Shown here: in pieces, positions 15,708-22,133 of the stretch | Position numbering within the stretch: position 1 is the first letter of the stretch | Layout: the number at the start of each line of letters is the position of its first letter | Origin: HGM04593 sp045647745 | GTDB taxonomy: Bacteria; Bacteroidota; Bacteroidia; Bacteroidales; Bacteroidaceae | Length of the DNA: 22,133 bases | Direction: 5' to 3' | NCBI GenBank assembly: GCA_045647745.1 | Contig: JAZRMQ010000054.1 | Location: forward strand, 1-22,133 | Translations under genes and position numbers: made by a program | The notes under the pieces: generated by a model | Told to the model about the DNA's origin: nothing | The model's input: the letters and a program-made list of their open reading frames with translations, nothing else | Database searches by the model: none

Positions 15708-17141
15708 ATGTATTTTACAGATTTTGATTTTGAAGATGAAGTGCTTGATGCACTTGATGCGATGCGCTTTGAGAAGTGTACGCCGATACAGGAACAGACA
15801 TTGGAACCACTGATGGCCGGACGCGACCTCATTGGTGTTGCACAGACGGGAACGGGAAAGACTGCTGCCTATCTGTTGCCGGTGCTCAACAAACTATGCT
15901 GCGGAGATTACCCCGAGGACTCTATCAACTGTATCATTATGGCTCCCACACGAGAGCTTGCGCAACAGATTGACAGACAGCTCGAGGGATTTACCTACTT
16001 TATGAACGTATCGAGCGTTGCCGTTTATGGCGGAAACGACGGACAGAGATATGAGCAGGAGCTTCGTGGAATGGCAAAGGGTGCAGATATTATAGTAGCA
16101 ACACCCGGCCGACTTATCAGCCACATAAATTTAGGCAATATAGACCTTTCAAAGGTCTCGTTCTTTATTCTTGACGAGGCCGACCGAATGCTTGATATGG
16201 GTTTTTACAACGATATTATGACCATTGCCAAGCAGTTGCCAAAGGAGCGACAGACAATGCTCTTCTCGGCTACAATGCCCGAAGAGATACGCAAGCTGGC
16301 CGGCGATATTCTAACCAACCCGGTACAAATAACCCTTGCATTGGCAAAGCCGGCCGATGGAATAACGCAACAGGCTTACATCTGCCACGAGGGACAGAAA
16401 TTGGGAATCATCAACTCAATCTTTGATAACGAGAGCAGCGAAAGAGTGATACTCTTTGCTTCGCGCAAAACAAAGGTTAAGGAGATTTCGCACACACTCA
16501 AAAAACACGGTTTTAATGTTGGCGAGATGCATAGCGACCTCTCGCAGAGTGAGCGCGATGAGATTATGTTCCAATATAAGAGCCGCAAGATTGATATGAT
16601 TGTTGCTACCGATATTCTTGCGCGTGGCATTGACATTGACGATATACGCATTGTGATAAACTACGACGTGCCACGCGATTGCGACGATTATATACACCGC
16701 ATTGGGCGCACGGCACGCGCGGGCACAAAAGGACGCGCCATCACATTGGTTAATGTAGAGGATCAGGAGTACTTTAAGCGCATAGAGGATTTTATCGAGC
16801 AGGATGTGCCCAAGATGGAAATTCCGGCAACGCTTGGCGAGCCTCCGGCTTATGAGCCTAAAGGCAAAAAGAGTGGCAACAGACAACAACGCGGCAACAG
16901 AGACAAACGCGGTGGCAACAACCGCAAGAGAGGCAATCACAAGCGCAATGGAGGGAAGCCGCAAGGCGCAGAGAACAAGCGCAAAGAGGCCAAACAGGCA
17001 ACAGCGCAGCCTGTGAGCGAAACAAAGCAGCACGACAGCAAGCCCAAGCGCCGCCACCCACACCACCGAAATAAAAGACACACCAACAAAGGTGGGCAAG
17101 GAAACACACCGGCTGCAGCCGATAATAAAAACAGAGAGTGA
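15708..17141 (+). CDS. DEAD-box ATP-dependent RNA helicase, RhlE-like
   Basis: 477 residues. All helicase motifs are present: a Q-motif region (FEKCTPIQEQ), Walker A AQTGTGKT (45-52), APTRELAQQ, ATPGRL (131-136), DEAD (156-159), SAT (187-189), TDILARGIDI and HRIGRTAR (330-337). After about residue 380 comes a highly basic tail rich in Lys, Arg, Asn, Gly and Gln, probably disordered and RNA-binding, ending with a His-rich stretch. Such proteins remodel RNA in ribosome assembly and cold adaptation. RhlE is the closest named type, but Bacteroidetes carry several paralogues. It starts three bases after the permease gene, and its TGA stop shares a base with the ATG of the next gene, so coupled translation is likely. 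A long reverse-strand ORF over the tail is an artefact of base composition. Confidence 0.94.
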   Translation: MYFTDFDFEDEVLDALDAMRFEKCTPIQEQTLEPLMAGRDLIGVAQTGTGKTAAYLLPVLNKLCCGDYPEDSINCIIMAPTRELAQQIDRQLEGFTYFMNVSSVAVYGGNDGQRYEQELRGMAKGADIIVATPGRLISHINLGNIDLSKVSFFILDEADRMLDMGFYNDIMTIAKQLPKERQTMLFSATMPEEIRKLAGDILTNPVQITLALAKPADGITQQAYICHEGQKLGIINSIFDNESSERVILFASRKTKVKEISHTLKKHGFNVGEMHSDLSQSERDEIMFQYKSRKIDMIVATDILARGIDIDDIRIVINYDVPRDCDDYIHRIGRTARAGTKGRAITLVNVEDQEYFKRIEDFIEQDVPKMEIPATLGEPPAYEPKGKKSGNRQQRGNRDKRGGNNRKRGNHKRNGGKPQGAENKRKEAKQATAQPVSETKQHDSKPKRRHPHHRNKRHTNKGGQGNTPAAADNKNRE

Positions 17142-17668
17142 TGGCTATAACAAAAGAGATACGCGGATATAAGCCAATTATTGGCAAGGATTGCTTCATT
17201 GCCGAGACAGCTGCGGTGATTGGCGATGTAACGATGGGCGACAACTGCTCTGTCTGGTACGGCACAGTGTTGCGTGGCGATGTAAACAGCATAACCATTG
17301 GCAACAATGTGAATATTCAGGATGGCGCGGTGGTGCACACTCTCTACCAACGCTCAAAGACCATCATCGGCGACAATGTGTCCATTGGGCACAATGCAAC
17401 CATTCACGGCGCAATAATTGAGGCCAACAGCCTCATTGGTATGGGGGCAACAGTGCTTGACAACGCTGTTGTTGAGAGCGGCGCCATTGTTGCAGCAAAT
17501 GCTTTGGTGACGTCGGGGATGCGCGTGGAGAGTGGCTGGATTTATGCAGGCGTGCCGGCAAAAAAGATAAAAGAAGTTAGCCCCGAGCAACAGAAAGATA
17601 TTGTAGAGCGCATTGCAAGCGATTATATAATGTATGCATCGTGGTATAAAGAAACAGAAACAAAATAA
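17141..17668 (+). CDS. Gamma-class carbonic anhydrase family protein (YrdA/PaaY-like)
   Basis: 175 residues from the ATG at 17141, which overlaps the helicase stop by one base; a GTG one codon earlier is the only alternative. The protein is a left-handed beta helix of hexapeptide repeats (for example IGDVTMGDNCSVWYG and VESGAIVAANALV) with a short C-terminal helix. The three zinc histidines of gamma carbonic anhydrases are in place, His66 (VVHTLY), His84 and His89 (GHNATIHG), as are Arg45, Asp47 (LRGD) and Gln60 (NIQDG). Hydration of CO2 or a related hydrolase activity is the family expectation; many YrdA-like members have little measured activity. It acts in the cytoplasm, probably as a trimer. 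Its coupling to a helicase gene does not indicate a shared function. Confidence 0.92.
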   Translation: MAITKEIRGYKPIIGKDCFIAETAAVIGDVTMGDNCSVWYGTVLRGDVNSITIGNNVNIQDGAVVHTLYQRSKTIIGDNVSIGHNATIHGAIIEANSLIGMGATVLDNAVVESGAIVAANALVTSGMRVESGWIYAGVPAKKIKEVSPEQQKDIVERIASDYIMYASWYKETETK

Positions 17669-17687
17669 CAAAAAACAATAAACCATT

Positions 17688-19892
17688 ATGAAACACCTAT
17701 TTTCATTATTCACATTATTTGTAATGTCGCTGTCGGTGACAGCCGGCGACAAAGTGACACTCAACGATGTTATGTATGGTGGTTACTGGCCGCAGACCTA
17801 TGCAGCCATCAAACCAATGGCCGACGGAGAGCATTTTGCCCGTATGAGCGACGACCGCAGCCTCATTTTAAAAGGTTCGTTCAAGAACGGAGAGATTGTT
17901 GACACCCTTTTCAACGCAGCGACAGCACGTGGCTTTGAGCAAAAACACATCGACGGCTACCAGTTCTCGCCCGATGAGCAACTTATCCTGTTGCAGACAA
18001 AGACAAAGGGCATCTACCGCAACTCTTTCACTGCCGAGCACTACATCTACAGCTGCAAGAACAACAAGGTGGAGCCATTGTCGCAGAACGGAGCACAGCA
18101 GGTACCAAAGTTCTCACCCGACGGCACAATGATTGCCTTTGTGCGCAACAACAACATTTTCCTTGTAAAACTAATGTTTAACAATGCCGAGTCGCAGATT
18201 ACCACCGACGGCGAGTTCCGCAAAATCATCAACGGCATCCCCGACTGGGTAAACGAAGAGGAGTTTATGAATAACTGCTCATACGATTTTAGTGCCGACA
18301 GCAAGATGATTGCATATATAAAATATGATGAGAGCGAGGTGATGATGTATGATATGCCAATGTACATCCCAACGGGAGCACCAAGCATTGAATACGATGA
18401 TTTTTGCGAGCCTTACAGCTTTAAATACCCTGTTGCAGGCGCAGCAAACTCTAAACTCTCGGTTCACTCATTTGATATCAAGAGCCGTGTGACACGCAAA
18501 CTCAATGTAAATATCCCCGAGGAGGGATATATCCCACGCATAAAATTCACCAAGAACCCCGATGTTCTTGCCGTGCTAACACTCAACCGTCATCAGAGTA
18601 TTTTGGAGATTCAGGCAGTGAACCCACGCTCGGGCAGTAGCAAGACCATTATGCGCGAGGAGAGCGACACCTATCTTAACGAGCAAGTGTACACCGGCAT
18701 TGAGTTCTACGACAAGCATTTTGTGTTCCAGAGCGAGCGTAGCGGATATAATCACCTCTACCTCTACACCATCGACGGCATACTGGTGCGCCCTATCACA
18801 AAAGGCGATTTTGAGGTAAAACATTTCTATGGTTGGGACAGTAAAAAGAACGAGTTTTACTACTCGAGCAACGAGGGTAGCCCACTGCGTGAATATATAT
18901 ATAAGGTAAACGCCAAAGGAAAGAAGAGCAAGCTCACTGCAAAAGCGGGAACAAACAGCGCAGTGTTCAGCGCAGGAATGAAATATTTCATTAACACTTA
19001 CTCAAGCATAAACACACCGCACATTGTTACAACAAACGACAATAACGGCAAGGTAATCAAGACACTCATTGACAATGCCGGCCTGAAGGAGCGCCTTGCA
19101 AAATTTGATATGCCGACAAAAGAGTTCTTTACATTTACCACAAGCGATGGCGTTGAGCTCAACGGCTGGATGGTGAAGCCTGCCAATTTTGACGCAAACA
19201 AAGAATATCCGGTGGTGATGTTCCAATACAGCGGCCCTTACTCACAACAGGTTCACGACAGTTGGTCTTTGGGTAACTATGGCAATGCAATGTTCGAGAG
19301 CTATATGGCCGGCGAGGGCTTTATTATGGCGTGTGTAGACGGACGTGGAACAGGTGGCCGTGGAACAGAATTTGGAAAGTGCACCTATCTCAACATCGGT
19401 AAATATGAGCCGGCCGACCAAGTAGAGGCTGCAAAATATCTGGGTTCACTACCCTACGTTGATGAAAATAACATTGGTATCTGGGGCTGGAGCTTCGGTG
19501 GCTATAACACTCTAATGTCAATGAGCCAAGACGAGGCGGTGTTCAAAGCCGGTGTTGCTGTTGCCGCACCCACAGATTGGCGTTTCTATGACACGGTGTA
19601 CACCGAGCGTTATATGCGCACTCCAAAGGAGAACAAAGAGGGCTACGATGCAGGCTCGGCAATTGTAAATGTGAACAAGCTCAACGGTCACCTGCTACTC
19701 ATCCACGGAACAGCCGACGACAATGTTCATCTGCGCAATATGATACGCTACACACACGCACTCACACAGGCTAATAAAAAGTTTGAGATGGCTATTTACC
19801 CCGACAGCAACCACAGTATCTACTATGGCCGCAATACACGCTATCACCTGTTTGAGAAAATCGCAGAATTCTTCAAGGAGAACTTGAAGTAA
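17688..19892 (+). CDS. Secreted dipeptidyl peptidase IV (S9B family)
   Basis: 734 residues, close to other bacterial DPP IV enzymes. It removes N-terminal X-Pro (or X-Ala) dipeptides from peptides. A cleavable signal peptide is clear (residues 1-20, ending SVTAGD), with no lipobox. An N-terminal eight-bladed beta-propeller (about 30-480) contains the substrate-anchoring glutamates in PDWVNEEEF (Glu190-Glu192). The C-terminal alpha/beta hydrolase has the triad Ser602 (GWSFGG), Asp677 (HGTADDNVH) and His709 (DSNHS), with spacings of 75 and 32 residues against 78 and 32 in the human enzyme. It follows the carbonic anhydrase gene by 19 bases with no visible promoter. It fits the proteolytic lifestyle of gut and oral Bacteroidales and probably acts in the periplasm or at the surface. 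Confidence 0.95.
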   Translation: MKHLFSLFTLFVMSLSVTAGDKVTLNDVMYGGYWPQTYAAIKPMADGEHFARMSDDRSLILKGSFKNGEIVDTLFNAATARGFEQKHIDGYQFSPDEQLILLQTKTKGIYRNSFTAEHYIYSCKNNKVEPLSQNGAQQVPKFSPDGTMIAFVRNNNIFLVKLMFNNAESQITTDGEFRKIINGIPDWVNEEEFMNNCSYDFSADSKMIAYIKYDESEVMMYDMPMYIPTGAPSIEYDDFCEPYSFKYPVAGAANSKLSVHSFDIKSRVTRKLNVNIPEEGYIPRIKFTKNPDVLAVLTLNRHQSILEIQAVNPRSGSSKTIMREESDTYLNEQVYTGIEFYDKHFVFQSERSGYNHLYLYTIDGILVRPITKGDFEVKHFYGWDSKKNEFYYSSNEGSPLREYIYKVNAKGKKSKLTAKAGTNSAVFSAGMKYFINTYSSINTPHIVTTNDNNGKVIKTLIDNAGLKERLAKFDMPTKEFFTFTTSDGVELNGWMVKPANFDANKEYPVVMFQYSGPYSQQVHDSWSLGNYGNAMFESYMAGEGFIMACVDGRGTGGRGTEFGKCTYLNIGKYEPADQVEAAKYLGSLPYVDENNIGIWGWSFGGYNTLMSMSQDEAVFKAGVAVAAPTDWRFYDTVYTERYMRTPKENKEGYDAGSAIVNVNKLNGHLLLIHGTADDNVHLRNMIRYTHALTQANKKFEMAIYPDSNHSIYYGRNTRYHLFEKIAEFFKENLK

Positions 19893-19894
19893 CG

Positions 19895-19919
19895 AAAGTT
19901 TTTTGATATCATAAACTTT
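19895..19919 (+). promoter_or_regulatory. Hairpin directly before the surface-protein start codon
   Basis: AAAGTTT (19895-19901) and AAACTTT (19913-19919) form a 7-base-pair stem with an 11-base loop that fills the gap between the peptidase stop and the next ATG. It could limit translation initiation or act as a weak processing or termination site. No clear promoter is seen in the gap. Confidence 0.3.
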
Positions 19920-22133
19920 ATGAGAGCAATCAGACACCTGTTTACTACTACACTGCTACTGCTGTGCACAACAGCAGTGGCTGCCCACGATTTTGAGGTT
20001 GGTGGTATTTATTACAATATCATCAATACTGCAAACAAAACAGTTAAGGTTACTTACAAAGGAAGAACTTATGATGATTATTACAACGAGTACGTCGGCA
20101 GTGTTGTAATCCCTGAGATAGCCGCCAACAGCAGCAATGCTCGTTACTTAGCCAATGTAGATGAACCTGACAATGAAACCTTATATTTCAGCAAGAATAA
20201 CTCTCTTCCGGGTAATAAGCAAGGCAATTGTTATGTATGGGAGTCGGGTAAAATAACCTTCAGTAGTGCAAAAAGTGGCATACGTCTCACTGTGTTTGTT
20301 ACAAACTCGAAGGATTCTTACGAAGGATACCCGATTGTGGCGCTTGGTGAACTCGAGTTCTACGACAGCAATGGGGATAAAATAAATTACACAGCAGCAG
20401 ATGTTTCTACCAACTCGCTCGAAGAAAGCGAGGGTTCTCTTGCCGAGCTATGCGATGGCGATTACTCCACATTCTATCATTCTACTTGGTCTAGCGGTAC
20501 AATTCCTAACGACTATGTGTACCTCGATGTGCAATTTCCACAAGCTGTAGATGCTGTAAATATAAAGATTGTGGGGCGTAATACCGGGCGCCTTACCCCC
20601 ACCCACATTGGTATAACCGAAAATGGAGTATGCTGCGCTCACCCTTGTGGTGACAATGTAGGATGGAACCTCAGCGATGGTGTACTTACCATAAGCGGAA
20701 CAGGCGCAATGTATGATTATTCAGGAAATGACACCCCTTGGAACGACTACGGAATAAACAACATCACAAGCGTTGTTGTAGGGGAAGGAATTACACATAT
20801 AGGAGATTTTGCGTTCTATGGTTGCACCGGACTTACAAGTATTACAATACCTAACAGCGTAACAAGCATTGGAGATAATGTATTCAATGGTTGTATATCA
20901 TTAAAGGATTTGCGCATTGAAGATGGCGAGGGTACATTATCTTTAGGGTATAATAGTAATCTTTCTAAAGGTTTGTTTTCTGATTGCCCATTGGAGACGT
21001 TGTATTTAGGGCGTGATTTGTTTTATAAGCTTTATGCAAATGATGGTATATCTCCTTTCTGCAATAAAAACACCTTAACGTCTGTGACTATCGGCAACAG
21101 CGTAACAAGCATTGGAGATTGGGCGTTCATTGGTTGCACCGGGCTTACAAGCATTGTAATCCCAAACAGTATCACAAGCATTGCCCCTTCTGCATTCTAT
21201 AATTGCACCGGGATTACAAGCATAATAGTAGCAACCGGCAACACAAATTATGATAGCCGTAATAATTGCAATGCAATAATAGAAACTGCAACAAACACAT
21301 TGGTTGCCGGTTGTAAAAACACATTAATCCCCAACAGCGTAACAAGCATTGGAGATTGGGCGTTCATTGGTTGCACCGAGCTTACAAGCATTGAAATCCC
21401 CAACAGCGTCACAAGCATTGGAAATGATGCGTTCTCTGATTGCACCGGCCTTACCAGCATAATAGTAGCAACCGGTAACGCGAATTATGATAGCCGTGAT
21501 AATTGCAATGCAATAATAGAGACTGCAACAAACACATTGGTTGCCGGTTGTAAAAACACATTAATCCCCAACAGCGTAACAAGCATTGGAGATGATGCGT
21601 TCTCTGGTTGCTCCGGGCTAACCAGCGTTGAAATACCTAATAGCGTCACAAGCATTGGAGATTATGCGTTCTATGGTTGCACCGGGCTTGCAAGCGTTGA
21701 AATTCCTAATAGTGTAACAAGCATTGGAAGTTCTGCGTTCTATAATTGCACCGGGCTAACAAGCATTGTAATCCCTAACAGCGTAACAAGCATTGGAAAT
21801 TCTGCGTTCTCTGGTTGCACCGGGCTTACCGGCATTGAAATTCCTAACAACGTAACAAGCATTGGAAGTTCTGCGTTCTCTGGTTGCCACGGGCTTACTA
21901 GCATTAAAATTCCTAATAGTGTAACAAGCATTGGAGATTGGGCGTTCGGTGATTGCACCGGGCTAAAGACTGTTATAAATTTCTCAAATTTAACATTCAG
22001 TGAAGGCTCAAGCGACTATGGTAATATTGCACGTTATGCCGACAAGGTGTATAATGTACCAAATGGCTCAATAGAGGGTGATTTTATATTCGGTAAGCCA
22101 AATAATATAAACACGCTGCTTTACTATTTAGGC
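19920..22133 (+). CDS. BspA-like leucine-rich-repeat surface protein (3' end outside window)
   Basis: The frame opens at ATG 19920 and stays open through 738 codons to the window edge, so the C-terminus, where a sorting signal would be, is missing. A signal peptide (about 1-21, MRAIRHLFTTTLLLLCTTAV) is followed by DFEVGGIYYNI, the usual opening of exported BspA-type proteins. Residues about 100-235 resemble a discoidin (F5/8 type C) domain: GELEFYDSNGD, LCDGDYSTFYHS, YVYLDVQFP. Then comes the repeat entry WNLSDGVLTISGTG and twelve LRR_5-type units ending in AF-x-x-C, mostly 23 residues of the form IPNSVTSIGxxAFxxCTGLTSI. Two units carry an insert NYDSRxNCNAIIETATNTLVAGCKNT. BspA relatives bind host matrix proteins or other bacteria; the ligand here is unknown. 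It lies 27 bases after the peptidase gene. Confidence 0.92.
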   Translation, partial: MRAIRHLFTTTLLLLCTTAVAAHDFEVGGIYYNIINTANKTVKVTYKGRTYDDYYNEYVGSVVIPEIAANSSNARYLANVDEPDNETLYFSKNNSLPGNKQGNCYVWESGKITFSSAKSGIRLTVFVTNSKDSYEGYPIVALGELEFYDSNGDKINYTAADVSTNSLEESEGSLAELCDGDYSTFYHSTWSSGTIPNDYVYLDVQFPQAVDAVNIKIVGRNTGRLTPTHIGITENGVCCAHPCGDNVGWNLSDGVLTISGTGAMYDYSGNDTPWNDYGINNITSVVVGEGITHIGDFAFYGCTGLTSITIPNSVTSIGDNVFNGCISLKDLRIEDGEGTLSLGYNSNLSKGLFSDCPLETLYLGRDLFYKLYANDGISPFCNKNTLTSVTIGNSVTSIGDWAFIGCTGLTSIVIPNSITSIAPSAFYNCTGITSIIVATGNTNYDSRNNCNAIIETATNTLVAGCKNTLIPNSVTSIGDWAFIGCTELTSIEIPNSVTSIGNDAFSDCTGLTSIIVATGNANYDSRDNCNAIIETATNTLVAGCKNTLIPNSVTSIGDDAFSGCSGLTSVEIPNSVTSIGDYAFYGCTGLASVEIPNSVTSIGSSAFYNCTGLTSIVIPNSVTSIGNSAFSGCTGLTGIEIPNNVTSIGSSAFSGCHGLTSIKIPNSVTSIGDWAFGDCTGLKTVINFSNLTFSEGSSDYGNIARYADKVYNVPNGSIEGDFIFGKPNNINTLLYYLG
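21219..21356 (+). repeat. 138-base direct repeat, copy 1
   Basis: In frame inside the surface-protein gene. It differs at only five bases from the copy at 21456-21593, 237 bases downstream. It encodes the variant unit with NYDSRNNCNAIIETATNTL. Confidence 0.85.
21456..21593 (+). repeat. 138-base direct repeat, copy 2
   Basis: Second copy of the unit at 21219-21356. Three of the five differing bases change the protein (Thr to Ala, two bases, and Asn to Asp, one base); the other two are silent. This indicates recent duplication within the gene. Confidence 0.85.
21564..21977 (+). repeat. Six tandem 69-base repeats
   Basis: Unit starts at 21564, 21633, 21702, 21771, 21840 and 21909, each exactly 69 bases (23 codons) of the leucine-rich repeat. 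The skeleton (CCTAACAGCGTAACAAGCAT and GCGTTC..TGCACCGGGCT) is nearly constant, while the two codons before GCGTTC and the two after it vary. Older, more diverged units lie upstream from about 20785. Confidence 0.9.

Noticed and set aside
16416..17350. Long reverse-strand ORFs (up to 227 codons) opposite the helicase and carbonic anhydrase
   Set aside because: They are antisense to well-supported genes, and their Ala/Leu/Cys-rich composition follows from the basic, low-complexity tail coded on the other strand.
21248..21958. Reverse-strand repetitive ORFs with MLVTLLGI motifs
   Set aside because: They are the complement of the 69-base leucine-rich repeats, and the forward frame is clearly coding.
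21564..21977. CRISPR-like regular repeats
   Set aside because: The unit is 69 bases, in frame, without unique spacers, and encodes leucine-rich repeats; no cas genes are present.

Overview
The window is ordinary-looking chromosome from a member of the Bacteroidales (Bacteroides/Prevotella/Muribaculaceae type). The evidence is the Bacteroidetes-style promoters (a -7 box of the TAnnTTTG or TATCTTCG kind, with TTG about 19 bases upstream where it is clear), poor Shine-Dalgarno sites, a secreted S9B dipeptidyl peptidase, a BspA-type leucine-rich-repeat surface protein, and the lon-tgt-lptF/G gene order. It holds thirteen clear protein genes (the last one cut by the window edge), one tRNA gene, one doubtful small ORF and several well-formed terminators. 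I see no insertion sequence, prophage, CRISPR array or integrase.

Left part (66-8529, all on the minus strand). Reading leftwards: an M20 dipeptidase, then upp (uracil salvage), then a two-gene unit of a large PurF-like glutamine amidotransferase followed by carB, and finally an exported nitroreductase with its own promoter. Each unit is separated by a hairpin terminator. Two 5' leaders carry extra structure: upp has a hairpin plus U-run before its start codon, and the PurF-like gene has a roughly 190-base leader with a 34-codon ORF, a nested stem followed by eight Ts, and a second strong terminator just before the gene. Pyrimidine supply links upp and carB, and PRPP/glutamine chemistry links upp and the PurF-like enzyme.

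Middle (8693-10711). A tRNA-Thr(CGT) with promoter and terminator is followed by trmN6, a tRNA adenine-N6 methyltransferase. This converges on a diacylglycerol-kinase-family lipid kinase gene that is divergent from lon.

Right part (10943-22133, all on the plus strand). A tightly packed series runs lon, tgt, an LptF/LptG permease, a DEAD-box RNA helicase, a gamma-class carbonic anhydrase, a dipeptidyl peptidase IV, and the BspA-like protein that runs off the end. Intergenic gaps are 4, 45, 3, -1, 19 and 27 bases. The first four genes are cytoplasmic or inner-membrane housekeeping; the last two are secreted.

No clear new defence or mobile system is present. The points most worth a second look are the leader upstream of the PurF-like gene, the eukaryote-like signature and missing carA partner of CarB, the Tgt that has lost all three zinc cysteines, the cysteine-rich linker of the exported nitroreductase, and the 69-base repeats of the surface protein, where variation falls on a few fixed codons.
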